The notes beneath the pieces were generated by a model. That model saw nothing but the letters and a program-made list of their open reading frames with translations. It ran no database searches and was not told the origin of the DNA. A stretch of 64,000 nt of DNA from Enterococcus mundtii (GTDB lineage Bacteria > Bacillota > Bacilli > Lactobacillales > Enterococcaceae). This document shows positions 36,903 through 46,312 of this stretch, piece after piece (positions within the stretch are counted from its first letter, which is position 1; every line of letters starts with the position of its first letter). The translations under genes were made by a program, and so were the position numbers. The stretch is taken from positions 3,293,453-3,357,452 of the forward strand of contig NZ_CP018061.1 of NCBI RefSeq assembly GCF_002813755.1. The letters are read 5' to 3'.

Positions 36903-38321
36903 ATGACAATCAATTGGCAAAAAGAAGTCGAAGCACGTAAAGAAGACTTGCTTGAAGACTTAAAAAATCTTTTACGCGTAAGCAGTGAACGTGATGATTC
37001 AAAAGCAACTGCAGATGCACCATTTGGACCTGGGCCTCGTGACGCATTGAAACACATGCTTGCTTATGGTGAACGTGATGGCTTCGTTGTAAAAAACGTG
37101 GACAATTACGCAGGACACATCGATTTAGGTGAAGGAGACGAAACCTTAGGGATTTTTGGGCATATGGATGTTGTGCCTGCTGGCGATGGTTGGGATACTG
37201 ATCCTTACGAACCAGTGATCAAAGACGGAAAAATCTTTGCTCGTGGGTCAAGTGATGACAAAGGTCCAAGTATGGCTGCCTATTATGCGATGAAAATCAT
37301 CAAAGACCTAGATTTAGAATTATCGAAAAAAGTTCGCTTTGTCGTAGGTAGTGATGAAGAAAGTGGTTGGGCAGATATGGCTTACTACTTTGAACATGAA
37401 GAAGAACCTGATTTCGGTTTCTCACCAGATGCGGAATTCCCGATCATCAACGGAGAAAAAGGCAATGTTTCTTTCGCATTCCGTTTTAAAGGCGATAATG
37501 CCGGCGACTATGTATTGAAATCATTTACGTCAGGTTTACGTGAAAACATGGTGCCAGGAACAGCGACTGCAAAAATTGAAGTACCAAGCGCAGATGCAGC
37601 AGTTGCATTAGAAAAGGCATTTTATGAATTTATTGAAGCAAACCCAATCAATGGTTCGATTGAAGCAGAACATACATTTGTTACGATCAACGTAGTCGGA
37701 AAAGGGGCACATGGCGCAAGCCCACAATCTGGGATCAATGCCGGCTCTTTCTTAGCGAGCTTCCTTGATAATTATGAATTTATTGGTGCAGCTAAACAAT
37801 TCATCCATGTGGCAGCTACTTACGTCCATGAAGACTTTTATGGTGAGAAATTAGGCGTTGCCCACGAAGACGAAAAAATGGGTAAACTAACAATGAACGC
37901 TGGGTTGTTTGCGTTTAAAGAAAATGGTTCAGAAGACGATAACTATATCAACATGAACTTCCGTTTTCCTAAAGGCACAACCACAGATGAATTAGAAAGC
38001 AAACTGAACAAAACAGTAGCAGACGAAGGTGCCTCAGTTACTCGTGGTGCCCGTGTAATGGAACCACATTATGTACCAATGGATGATCCGTTGGTTGAAA
38101 CATTATTACAAGTCTACGAAGATCATACCGGCGAAAAAGGCTATGAGCAAATCATCGGTGGTGGCACATATGGACGCTTATTAAAACGCGGTGTGGCGTA
38201 TGGCGCAATGTTCCCAGGCTACACAGATACGATGCACCAAGCAAATGAATTTATGAGTCTAGATGACTTGTTCCGTGCGACAGCGATTTATGCGGATGCT
38301 ATCTATCGTTTGGCGAAGTAA
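36903..38321 (+). CDS. pepV: dipeptidase PepV
   Basis: M20 zinc dipeptidase, 472 aa, cytoplasmic. Motifs GHMDVVPAGDGWDTDPY (His and Asp ligands), ARGSSDDKGPSMAAYYA (bridging Asp), GSDEESGWADMAYY (Glu pair) and MHQANEF (late His). The lid domain is present, as the length shows. GGAGG precedes the ATG. It releases amino acids from imported dipeptides. Confidence 0.95.
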   Translation: MTINWQKEVEARKEDLLEDLKNLLRVSSERDDSKATADAPFGPGPRDALKHMLAYGERDGFVVKNVDNYAGHIDLGEGDETLGIFGHMDVVPAGDGWDTDPYEPVIKDGKIFARGSSDDKGPSMAAYYAMKIIKDLDLELSKKVRFVVGSDEESGWADMAYYFEHEEEPDFGFSPDAEFPIINGEKGNVSFAFRFKGDNAGDYVLKSFTSGLRENMVPGTATAKIEVPSADAAVALEKAFYEFIEANPINGSIEAEHTFVTINVVGKGAHGASPQSGINAGSFLASFLDNYEFIGAAKQFIHVAATYVHEDFYGEKLGVAHEDEKMGKLTMNAGLFAFKENGSEDDNYINMNFRFPKGTTTDELESKLNKTVADEGASVTRGARVMEPHYVPMDDPLVETLLQVYEDHTGEKGYEQIIGGGTYGRLLKRGVAYGAMFPGYTDTMHQANEFMSLDDLFRATAIYADAIYRLAK

Positions 38322-38440
38322 ATCATCTTTATTCGTACTTCAACATTCATTGCAAAAGTCAGAAATAGTTGTATGCCTAGCTTAGATATAACATGATAAA
38401 ATCAATAGGTAACAAATGACAAAGACTTGAGTGACACCTG

Positions 38441-38477
38441 GCCTTCAGAGAATTGGGCTTCTCTGAAGGCTTTTTTT
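38441..38477 (+). terminator. pepV terminator
   Basis: Perfect 12-bp stem GCCTTCAGAGAA/TTCTCTGAAGGC with a 6-base loop and seven T. Confidence 0.9.
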
Positions 38478-38562
38478 GGATTCCGAAAAGCGGATATGTT
38501 AGTAAATGAATAAACATCTGACTGACTAGTCATTTATTTATTAGTTATAGTTGTAAAGGTTG

Positions 38563-38605
38563 TTTACATTTGCTTGTTAATCTAATATTATAATAAGTGT
38601 ATACA
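38563..38605 (+). promoter_or_regulatory. gntR promoter and operator
   Basis: TTTACA (38563-38568), a 17-base spacer and TATTAT (38586-38591), followed directly by AGTGTATACA (38596-38605). The reverse complement of that box recurs before the PTS gene (39400-39409), implying the GntR protein binds both. Confidence 0.6.
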
Positions 38606-38620
38606 AATTTTGGAGGTGAA

Positions 38621-39331
38621 ATGAATATGCCTAAATACATCGAAATCGCTCGTTCTTTGAAAAATAAGATTATCGAGGGTGAATTTAAAGAAGGCGAGCT
38701 ATTACCAAACCAAGAAGCATTGGCAAAAACCTATCATACGAGTCGAGTAACTGTCAGAAAAGCGATACAGTTATTGATTGATGAATCTTTACTTTACACG
38801 AGACGGGGATCAGGGACATATGTTAGGAGCAATATAAAAAAGGACAATGAGAGTGTGACCCAGATCAATAGCGTATTTGGGACTTCTGCTCAAGAAGGGA
38901 CGGCGGTGACCAGTAAAATCATCCGCTTTGATGTGCGTTTTCCCACTTCTTATGAGTCTGAAGAATTGAAAATAAAGGCGACTGATCCGGTCTATGATAT
39001 TAAACGAGTGAGATATGTCGATGAAGAGGCGAGAAGTATAGAGACATCTATCATGCCTCTTAAGTACATCAAAGATTTGGATGAAGAGATTTTAAAGGGG
39101 TCTATCTATAACTATATCAGAGAAGAGTTAGGTTATGTGGTCAGTGCGGCCCGTCGAGTGATCATTGCTTCAAAAGCAAATCATTTAGACAGTGAAGAGT
39201 TTGAGATCGAGGTAGGCGACCCGATTTTGGAAACCAATCAGATCGTCTTTTTTGATGATGGTACGCCGTTTGATCTATCTAAGACAAGATATCCCTATAC
39301 GTCAGGGAAAATAGTAGCAGATATCAATTAG
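38621..39331 (+). CDS. GntR-family regulator (UTRA subfamily) of the beta-glucoside operon
   Basis: About 236 aa. Winged helix (about 5-70) with LLPNQEALAKTYHTSRVTVRKAIQLL, and a UTRA sugar-phosphate sensing domain to the end. Two adjacent ATG codons (38621 and 38627) follow GGAGGTGA; either may be used. It lies upstream of the CelB-type PTS and GH1 genes and probably represses them until a phosphorylated disaccharide is present. Confidence 0.88.
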   Translation: MNMPKYIEIARSLKNKIIEGEFKEGELLPNQEALAKTYHTSRVTVRKAIQLLIDESLLYTRRGSGTYVRSNIKKDNESVTQINSVFGTSAQEGTAVTSKIIRFDVRFPTSYESEELKIKATDPVYDIKRVRYVDEEARSIETSIMPLKYIKDLDEEILKGSIYNYIREELGYVVSAARRVIIASKANHLDSEEFEIEVGDPILETNQIVFFDDGTPFDLSKTRYPYTSGKIVADIN

Positions 39332-39343
39332 ATAATAATACTT

Positions 39344-39381
39344 AAAAGACTGTGCTTGTCACGATCAAGTGTGGTCTTTTT
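39344..39381 (+). terminator. terminator after the UTRA regulator
   Basis: AAAAGAC...GTCTTTTTTT stem with partially paired interior, separating gntR from the PTS operon. Confidence 0.68.
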
Positions 39382-39399
39382 TTCTTTCTTTTGAAAATA

Positions 39400-39453
39400 A
39401 GTATACACTAATTTTAATTTTGTGTTTACAAAAACGCTTACAGGTGATATTCT
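39400..39453 (+). promoter_or_regulatory. promoter, operator and cre of the CelB-GH1 operon
   Basis: AGTATACACT (39400-39409) mirrors the box before gntR. TTTACA (39425-39430), a 17-base spacer and TATTCT (39448-39453) form the promoter. CAAAAACGCTTACA (39429-39442) is a good cre match lying between -35 and -10, predicting CcpA repression. Confidence 0.65.
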
Positions 39454-39502
39454 GTATTAGAAATTGATATACAACTATAGACAATTCAGGAGGCATAAAT
39501 AA

Positions 39503-40834
39503 ATGGATGAGAAAAAAAGGGAAGCTTTGATGGGGAAATTTGTTTTAACAGCTCAAAAAATCGGCAATCAAGTTTATTTAAGAACACTACGTGATTCATT
39601 TGCTACTATCATGCCTTTATTCATTTTAGCAGGTATTGCTATTTTAATTAATTCGGTAGTGTTAGATCCGTCAGGTTGGTTCCAAAATATGATCAGCGCG
39701 GACACAATGGCATCTTGGCAAAACTGGGGATCGATCATTACGAACTCGACCCTTAATATCACTGGGATTATTCTTGTGATCACCATTGGCTATTTCTTGT
39801 CAAAAAATAGAGAGTATGATAATCCAATTGGCGTCGTGATCGCTGTTGTTCCAGCATTTTTGACGTTGCTTCCAACAATGATCGAGACAACGCCGATCAA
39901 TGGGGAAACGGCTGTGGAAATCAGTGGGGTCATCAGTTACGGGAATATTGGTTCAAAAGGAGTCTTTGCTGCCATCATTACTGGATTATTGGCAACAGAG
40001 CTATACATTCGTCTGACACGTTCTAAAAAATTGCAAGTCAACTTAGGAGATAGTGTTCCGCCAGCGGTAGGAAAATCTTTTAACACGATGTTTCCATTGA
40101 TCATTGTCGTTTCATTGTTTGCCTTTGCTTCATTTTTGATCCAACTAACAGGAAATGATTTTATGAGAATCATCGAGCAATTCATCCAAGAACCGTTACG
40201 TGGTGTAGGTACGTCATTTATTGGTTACTTATTTTTAGTTTGCTTTGGCAACTTACTATTTTCTTTCGGTATTCACCAATCTGTCATCACAGGTCCGATC
40301 TTAGATCCATTGTTGATGGTAAATATGAATGAGAATATGGCAGCTACTGCGAATGGTGAAGCTGCTCCTCACATCATTAACTCAGCGTTTCACCAAGTAT
40401 ATGGCGCTTTGATGGGTGGAACGGGTTCGACGATTGCTTTAGTGATAGCAATATTGATTTTTAGTCGCTATCAAGCATATAAAGATTTATCTAAGTTGGC
40501 GTTAGGCCCTAATATTTTCAACATCAATGAACCTGTGATTTTTGGATTACCGATCGTCTTCAACTTACCGATGATCATTCCTTTTGTATTGTCACCGATC
40601 ATAGGTACGACCATTGGCTATTTAGCAACATCGATGCAGCTAGTCAATCGCTGTGTGGTGCCAATTCCTTGGACGACACCACCATTTTTAAGTGGCTTTT
40701 TAGCAACAGCAGGTGATTGGCGAGCAATTGTTGTTCAAGCGGTCATTATCGTTGCGTTAGTTTTCTTCTATCTGCCATTCTTGAAAATCAGTGAACGGGT
40801 TGCTCGTACAAATGCTGAGATGAGTCTTTCTTAA
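39503..40834 (+). CDS. PTS cellobiose/beta-glucoside transporter subunit IIC
   Basis: 443-aa membrane permease of the lactose/cellobiose PTS family, about ten helices. It includes FGIHQSVITGPILDPLL, the conserved IFNINEPVIFGLPIV (substrate Glu/Asn) and CVVPIPWTTPPFLSGFLAT. GGAGG precedes ATG. No IIA or IIB gene lies nearby, so it must borrow these from another locus. Confidence 0.93.
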   Translation: MDEKKREALMGKFVLTAQKIGNQVYLRTLRDSFATIMPLFILAGIAILINSVVLDPSGWFQNMISADTMASWQNWGSIITNSTLNITGIILVITIGYFLSKNREYDNPIGVVIAVVPAFLTLLPTMIETTPINGETAVEISGVISYGNIGSKGVFAAIITGLLATELYIRLTRSKKLQVNLGDSVPPAVGKSFNTMFPLIIVVSLFAFASFLIQLTGNDFMRIIEQFIQEPLRGVGTSFIGYLFLVCFGNLLFSFGIHQSVITGPILDPLLMVNMNENMAATANGEAAPHIINSAFHQVYGALMGGTGSTIALVIAILIFSRYQAYKDLSKLALGPNIFNINEPVIFGLPIVFNLPMIIPFVLSPIIGTTIGYLATSMQLVNRCVVPIPWTTPPFLSGFLATAGDWRAIVVQAVIIVALVFFYLPFLKISERVARTNAEMSLS

Positions 40835-40890
40835 ACGATTGCTAAAGGAAATAGACAAATGATAAATAGAACGATGATTGGAATGATAAG

Positions 40891-42246
40891 ATGGTAAAGG
40901 AAAAATTTTTCTGGGGAGATTCCTCCTCAAGTATGCAAACGGAAGGTGCTTGGAACGAAGGCGGAAAAGGATTGTCTGTTTATGACCTTCGTGAAGCGAC
41001 TGAAACTACTTCAGATTGGAAACATGGGATTGATCGCTATCATAGATATGAAGAAGATCTTGATTTGATGCAAGAAATGGGCATGAATTTTTATCGCTTC
41101 CAAACTTCTTGGTCACGTGTCAATCCTACAGGTGATGGGACATTCAATGAAGAAGGACTCTTGTTTTATGATCGTTACATTGATGCGATGCTAAAACGGA
41201 ATATTGAACCCATGCTATGTCTCTATCATTTTGATATGCCACTTCATCTTGCACAAAATTACGATGGGTTTATGAGTAAACACGTCGTAGATGCTTTTGT
41301 GGAATATGGAAAAAAAATGGTGGATCGTTACAAGAATAAAGTCAAGTATTGGGTAACTTTCAATGAACAAAACTTGTATTCAACACCGTGGGCACTATTA
41401 TACGGGGGAACATTGAATACGGAAGATACAGCGGATAACATTCATCAAATCGCGCATAATATCATGGTCGCACATGCCAAAATCGCCAACTATATCCATG
41501 AAACGACAGATGGTCAAATTGGCGGGATGTTAGCCTATTCCAATATGTACCCTGCGACAAATCACCCCAAAGATGTATTAATTGCGAGAGAATGGGATGA
41601 ATTTATCAACCAGAATCTTTTAGATGCCTTTTGCGGACGTGGTTATTCGAAACAAGTTTTGACGTTTGAAGAACAGCATTTGAACGTAGATATGACAGAG
41701 GAAGAACTTGCTGAGATCGGAAAAGTAACAAGTGATTATTTAGCATTCAGTTACTATTGTACCGGAAGTATCAGTCATAAAAACATTCCAACAGATGTCG
41801 CACCAAACTATTATTTGACGTATGGTGAAGTGGAAAATCCATTTGTTTCGATGAATGAATGGAATCTGGGAATTGATCCTCTTGGATTTAGAGATATCAT
41901 CAACAAGATGTATCAAAAGTACGATGTACCGATTTTCCCCGTTGAAAATGGGATAGGCACGCAGGAAAAGTGGGATGGCAATACACCTATTCAAGACGAC
42001 TACCGCATTTATTACCATGAACAGCATATCAAAGCGATGCAAGATGCAATGAGCCTGGACGGCTGTGAAGTACTAGGTTATCTTGGCTGGGGATTGATTG
42101 ATCTACCTAGCTCAAAAGGTGATATGGAAAAAAGATACGGGATGGTTTACGTTAATAGAGGAAATCATGATCTACGTGATATGAAACGCGTACCTAAAAA
42201 AAGCTTCTATTGGTTCAAAGATTTTCTTGAAAAAGAGCAAGGCTGA
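40891..42246 (+). CDS. GH1 6-phospho-beta-glucosidase
   Basis: 451-aa cytoplasmic glycosidase splitting phosphorylated beta-glucosides delivered by the PTS. The acid/base Glu is in YWVTFNEQNL near residue 155 and the nucleophile Glu in PIFPVENGIG near residue 354. The N-terminal FFWGDSSSSMQTEGAWNEGG is standard for GH1. It lies 56 bases after the PTS gene with a weak ribosome site. Confidence 0.93.
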   Translation: MVKEKFFWGDSSSSMQTEGAWNEGGKGLSVYDLREATETTSDWKHGIDRYHRYEEDLDLMQEMGMNFYRFQTSWSRVNPTGDGTFNEEGLLFYDRYIDAMLKRNIEPMLCLYHFDMPLHLAQNYDGFMSKHVVDAFVEYGKKMVDRYKNKVKYWVTFNEQNLYSTPWALLYGGTLNTEDTADNIHQIAHNIMVAHAKIANYIHETTDGQIGGMLAYSNMYPATNHPKDVLIAREWDEFINQNLLDAFCGRGYSKQVLTFEEQHLNVDMTEEELAEIGKVTSDYLAFSYYCTGSISHKNIPTDVAPNYYLTYGEVENPFVSMNEWNLGIDPLGFRDIINKMYQKYDVPIFPVENGIGTQEKWDGNTPIQDDYRIYYHEQHIKAMQDAMSLDGCEVLGYLGWGLIDLPSSKGDMEKRYGMVYVNRGNHDLRDMKRVPKKSFYWFKDFLEKEQG

Positions 42247-42268
42247 TAGAATGAGTAAATAATAGCAA

Positions 42269-42316
42269 AAAAGCTGCATGTATTCGCTGGATCAAGTGAA
42301 TGTATGTCGCTTTTTG
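42269..42316 (+). terminator. terminator of the beta-glucoside operon
   Basis: AAAAAAGC-GCAT-TATTC pairs with GAAT-TATG-GCTTTTT across an 11-base loop, ending in T. Confidence 0.7.
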
Positions 42317-42505
42317 TACGTTCTTATTCGTTTTGGGTTAAGTGATAAATCAACCATACAGTTGGTTGGCTGAATGTTTATAAGCGACTACCAACAGTAA
42401 TGTTTCTCTTTATCGTTTGGAGGAAATACTTTTTTTATTTTCAAAAAAATTCGTTCATTCTGTCGACATTTATTCAGTAAAATAATTACTAAAGGGGGAA
42501 TTACG

Positions 42506-42685
42506 ATGGAACACGAAACATTGGAAGGGCTTAGAGAAAGAAAACAGCGTAAATTAGCATCAGTTAAAGAGCAAGCATTAAATGAAGTCGACAGAAATAA
42601 AGAAGTAACGAAAGATAGTAAAGAAGTATTACACAGAGATGATTCTCAGGCTGTGGGGCAAAGCGAAAAAAATAAAGAGAGATAA
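42506..42685 (+). CDS. small highly charged hypothetical protein 1
   Basis: 59 aa from ATG 42506 after AAAGGGGGA. It begins MEHETLEGLRERKQRKLASV and is rich in Lys, Glu, Arg and Gln with no hydrophobic segment; probably helical or disordered. Function unknown. A similarly charged gene follows at 42817. Confidence 0.6.
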   Translation: MEHETLEGLRERKQRKLASVKEQALNEVDRNKEVTKDSKEVLHRDDSQAVGQSEKNKER

Positions 42686-42816
42686 ATTTTCAAAAATCCA
42701 GAATATGAATAGAAGATACTTGAACGTCTCAGCATCCTGTTCGATTGATGCGACTTTCTAGATTTGTATGGTTACAGTGAATTTTAAAAACCAAGCTTTT
42801 TAAAAGAAAGGAGAGC

Positions 42817-43005
42817 ATGATGAAAGAAAAAGATCTAGATAAGTTAAAAGAGAAAAGAAGACAAGAAATCGAAGGTATCAAACAGCGCTCTTTTGCAGAA
42901 ATCAGTAAAATCAAAGTGAATAATATGAAAAAACTAAAAGTAGACAAAATGGAATTTAAAGAAAAAAGAGCGAATCATCAAAAAAATGAAGGACGTGTAC
43001 TATAA
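42817..43005 (+). CDS. small highly charged hypothetical protein 2
   Basis: 62 aa, MMKEKDLDKLKEKRRQEIEG onward, about half Lys/Glu/Arg, predicted to be one long helix. AAAGGAG precedes two ATG codons (42817, 42820). It resembles protein 1 in composition and in the L-x-x-L-[KR]-E-[KR] start. No recognised family. Confidence 0.6.
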   Translation: MMKEKDLDKLKEKRRQEIEGIKQRSFAEISKIKVNNMKKLKVDKMEFKEKRANHQKNEGRVL

Positions 43006-43042
43006 AATTTTTATTTTATTAGGAAGAGTTTTACAGAAGACG

Positions 43043-43107
43043 TCAACACAAAGAGCTTACACACCCAAAATTTGAAGTATTTTGGGTGTGTAAGCTCTTT
43101 GTGTTGA
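43043..43107. repeat. perfect 29-bp inverted repeat
   Basis: Arms 43043-43071 and 43079-43107 are perfectly complementary, separated by a 7-base loop. The stem is longer than a normal terminator and lacks a clear T tract on either side. It may still end transcription from both convergent neighbours (gene at 42817 and the PH-domain gene). Confidence 0.85.
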
Positions 43108-43115
43108 TCGTAAGT

Positions 43116-43496
43116 TTAAGATAAGACAGCTGTTGCTAGCGCCTGTTGTACGGCGATGATATTCTTATCTTTTCTGAATTGTAAAGACTCTGCGGGTAGT
43201 TCTGCGCTAGAAATCCAAATTTTCAATTCGGCATCTAAATCAAAATGCCCACTTGTTTCAATCGAAAAACGTGAAATCGAGCGGTAAGGGATCGATTTAT
43301 ATTCACTTTTTTTACCGGTCATTCCTTGTTTATCGACGATAATCATCCGACGGTCGGTAAAAATAATCAAATCACGTACTAATTTGAACGCTAACTCTAC
43401 CTGTTCCATTGGAATCAGGATTTCTTGAACTTCTCTTGTGATATTCGTTGTATCTTTTTGGGTAGCATTTCCCATCAAGCCATCAAATAGCCCCAT
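43116..43496 (-). CDS. bacterial PH-domain protein (bPH_1, YvbH-like)
   Basis: 126 aa, a single pleckstrin-like domain. Signature: MGLFDGLMGNATQ, LIIFTDRRMIIVDKQGMTGKKSEYKSIPY and FSIETSGHFDLDAELKIW. Cytoplasmic, function undefined; family members form oligomeric rings. AAGGAGTG precedes ATG 43496. Confidence 0.88.
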   Translation of the reverse strand: MGLFDGLMGNATQKDTTNITREVQEILIPMEQVELAFKLVRDLIIFTDRRMIIVDKQGMTGKKSEYKSIPYRSISRFSIETSGHFDLDAELKIWISSAELPAESLQFRKDKNIIAVQQALATAVLS

Positions 43497-43720
43497 AAAA
43501 ACACTCCTTTAGTCGTAGGATAAAATCATTGTAGTACTCTATCTCATTTCTATCTCATTGTAACAAAGCTTTTGAATGAACGAGCAATTTATTCTTCAAA
43601 AGAATAAAAAAATTGAATTTGTAAGGCTGAGTGAGACAAAGTCACGTTAAACAGATGGTTTGAGGTTTGACTTTATTAATGTTACGGTTGTTATGTAATT
43701 AAGAATAGAGGAGGCAAACT

Positions 43721-45178
43721 ATGGGGAAATATGATTTACCGCAAGTAGAAACTCATCTTTATATTAATGGCAAATGGCTTGAAGGCTCTGAAGGAACAGT
43801 TGATGTCGTCAATCCAGCAACTGGTGAAACGTTAGCAAGCGTTCAACAAGGTGGCGAAAAAGAGACAAAAGAAGCCATTGAAGCTGCCAACAAGGCATTC
43901 GAAGGTTGGTCAAGAACGGCACCAAGCGAACGAGCAAAATTAATGAATAAAATGGCTGATCTAGTAGAAGAAGACAGCGAACGTTTAGCAAAAATCATGA
44001 CGATGGAGCAAGGGAAACCGCTTGCTCAAGCGACGGCAGAAATCCAAACAAATGTCGAAAACCTTCGCTGGAATGCAGCGCAAGGCCAACGAATCATGGG
44101 AGAAATCATTCCTTCACCTGAAGGGAAACAATGGCAAGCACGTAAACAACCAGTAGGTGTCGTCGGCGCCATCACACCATGGAACTTTCCATCCAACATG
44201 ATCATTCGTAAAATCTCGCCGGCAATCGCCGCAGGCTGTACGGTTATCTTAAAACCAGCAAAATCAACACCTCTATCAGCACTTGCGCTGATGGAACTAT
44301 TCCACAAAGCTGGCTTTCCAGATGGCGTCGTAAATATCGTCATGGGGGACTCCTCAACTATTGGAAAGATTTTGTCTGAATCGGATGATATCCAAAAAAT
44401 CACATTTACAGGTTCAACAGAAGTTGGACAAATTCTAAATGAACAAGCAGCACCTACCTTGAAAAAAGTTTCTATGGAGCTAGGTGGACATGCGCCATTT
44501 ATTATTTTTCCAGATGCCGATGTAGAATTAGCAGTCGATACATTGATCAAAACGAAATTTATCAACAATGGACAAGTATGTACGTCACCAAATCGAATTT
44601 TTATCCATAAAGAAATCAAAGAACAAGCAACAAAATTGATTGTGGAAAAAATCAGAGAAGTGACTGTTGGAAATGGCTTAGACGATCCAACTACGGGGCC
44701 ATTGATCAATGAAGAAGGCGTAAAAAAAGTTGAAGAACAACTAGAAGATGCAGTAGCTAAAGGAGCAGAAATCTTGGCTGGTGGTCATCGTCTAACGGAC
44801 GGAGAATATGCAAATGGCTTTTTCTTTGAACCGACAGTATTAGATGGCGTGAAAAAGGAAATGGATATTTTCTACAATGAAACATTTGGACCAGTGATCC
44901 CAATCATTACATTTGAAGACGAAGAACAAGTAATCAAAGATGCCAATGATACGATTTTTGGTTTAGCATCATATTTCTTTGCGACGAATATCCATACGAT
45001 CAACAATGTAAGCAATAAATTGCAATATGGCATGGTCGGTGTCAATGATACGACGATCTCAAATTCTGCGACACCATTTGGGGGAGTCAAACATTCAGGG
45101 TTTGGCCGTGAGAACGGAACTTTTGGGGTAGAGGAATATGTCGAAGTGAAGTTTGTGACGATTGCATCAGAGAAATAA
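43721..45178 (+). CDS. gabD: NAD(P)-dependent succinate-semialdehyde dehydrogenase-type ALDH
   Basis: 485-aa aldehyde dehydrogenase. Catalytic Cys in NNGQVCTSPNR near residue 287 and general-base Glu in SMELGGHAP near 253; GAITPWNFPSNM and FTGSTEVGQIL give the cofactor site. It is closest in motifs to GabD. No GABA transaminase lies nearby, so the physiological aldehyde is uncertain. Confidence 0.9.
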   Translation: MGKYDLPQVETHLYINGKWLEGSEGTVDVVNPATGETLASVQQGGEKETKEAIEAANKAFEGWSRTAPSERAKLMNKMADLVEEDSERLAKIMTMEQGKPLAQATAEIQTNVENLRWNAAQGQRIMGEIIPSPEGKQWQARKQPVGVVGAITPWNFPSNMIIRKISPAIAAGCTVILKPAKSTPLSALALMELFHKAGFPDGVVNIVMGDSSTIGKILSESDDIQKITFTGSTEVGQILNEQAAPTLKKVSMELGGHAPFIIFPDADVELAVDTLIKTKFINNGQVCTSPNRIFIHKEIKEQATKLIVEKIREVTVGNGLDDPTTGPLINEEGVKKVEEQLEDAVAKGAEILAGGHRLTDGEYANGFFFEPTVLDGVKKEMDIFYNETFGPVIPIITFEDEEQVIKDANDTIFGLASYFFATNIHTINNVSNKLQYGMVGVNDTTISNSATPFGGVKHSGFGRENGTFGVEEYVEVKFVTIASEK

Positions 45179-45188
45179 ATGATAAGAT

Positions 45189-45232
45189 AAAAAGAAGAGG
45201 ATGATTGCATAAAATCATCTCTCTTCTTTTTT
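45189..45232. terminator. bidirectional terminator between gabD and the GT2 gene
   Basis: AAAAGAAGAG-ATGATT pairs with AATCAT-CTCTTCTTTT around a short loop, overlapping the 3' end of the convergent glycosyltransferase gene. Confidence 0.75.
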
Positions 45233-46174
45233 ATTTTGGTGATACTCATGATAAACATGATAGAGGTTCAGTTCGTACTCTTTCTTTGCATTTGTAACGA
45301 CCGTATCTAAAATCATACCAGTAACTAGTGAAAGTAAAGCTAGGATCATCAATCCTGTACTTAATATGGCTGAAGGGACTTTAGTAATAAAGCTCGTCAA
45401 CATAAACTCCCGAATGACAGGAATCCCAGTGAACAGACCAGCTAAAAAGAAAATGACTGTCCAGATATTGAAAAATAGGATAGGTTTATAATCTTTACAC
45501 ATTTTAATGATCATCATAATGACTTTGAAGCCATCAGAAAAGGTATTCAATTTTGATTCGCTACCTTCTGGGCGATCACGGTAATCAATAGGGAGCTCAA
45601 CTAATTTGAATTTTTTATCTAAGGCATGAATGGTCAATTCCGTTTCGATTTGGAATCCCGCACTCATGATCGGAAAACTTTTGACAAAAATACGATTAAA
45701 TCCTCGATAGCCAGTCATCACGTCTCTTATTTTTGTTTTATATAAACGAGTGATCGTATTTTTAACTAAATTATTGCCAAAATCATGGAAGGCGCGTTTA
45801 TTTTCTTCAAAGTAAGTACCATTAGAAAGACGGTCGCCAATGACCATATCCGCTTCGCCAGAACGTAATTTTTCTAAAAGTCCATGTACGGCTTCGGCTG
45901 GATAAGTATCATCTCCGTCTACCATCAAGTAGTAGTCCGCATCAATATCAAAAAACATTTGACGAATGACATTTCCTTTACCTTGACGAGGTTCTTTTTT
46001 TACAATAGCACCCGCTGCAACTGCTAAGTCGTAGGTGTTGTCCGTTGAGTTATTGTCGTATACATAAATATCTGCTTCTGGTAATTCTCGTTTAAAGTCG
46101 GCAATGACTGTAGGAATCGTTGCTTCTTCATTATAACAAGGAATCAGGACAGCAATTTTTTCTGTGTGATTCAT
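45215..46174 (-). CDS. GT2-family glycosyltransferase with C-terminal membrane helices
   Basis: 319 aa. The GT-A domain (about 1-225) has AVLIPCYNEEATIPTV, YDNNSTDNT and the metal-binding MVDGDDTYPAE. Two hydrophobic helices follow (about 232-255 and 266-290). The layout matches DPM1/GtrB-like enzymes that load a sugar onto undecaprenyl phosphate. A role in envelope glycan decoration is likely; sugar unknown. Confidence 0.88.
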   Translation of the reverse strand: MNHTEKIAVLIPCYNEEATIPTVIADFKRELPEADIYVYDNNSTDNTYDLAVAAGAIVKKEPRQGKGNVIRQMFFDIDADYYLMVDGDDTYPAEAVHGLLEKLRSGEADMVIGDRLSNGTYFEENKRAFHDFGNNLVKNTITRLYKTKIRDVMTGYRGFNRIFVKSFPIMSAGFQIETELTIHALDKKFKLVELPIDYRDRPEGSESKLNTFSDGFKVIMMIIKMCKDYKPILFFNIWTVIFFLAGLFTGIPVIREFMLTSFITKVPSAILSTGLMILALLSLVTGMILDTVVTNAKKEYELNLYHVYHEYHQNKKEER

Positions 46175-46251
46175 TTTTCACTCTCCTAAATAAATTGAAA
46201 AAGTTTAAACTAAGCATAACCTATCATGTACGTTTATACCAGTTTTTATGC

Positions 46252-46300
46252 AAAAAAAGAAGCTCTTATCCATAGGAAAGCCTATTTCTAAGAGAATCTT
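46252..46300 (-). terminator. terminator of the PepSY-like gene
   Basis: CTCTTA-ATAGG and CCTAT-TAAGAG arms; on the minus strand the hairpin is followed by seven T. Confidence 0.72.
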
Positions 46301-46312
46301 TTAAAAATGAAA

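Noticed and set aside
44026..44709. 227-codon minus-strand frame inside gabD
   Set aside because: Antisense of a complete aldehyde dehydrogenase with no supporting signals.
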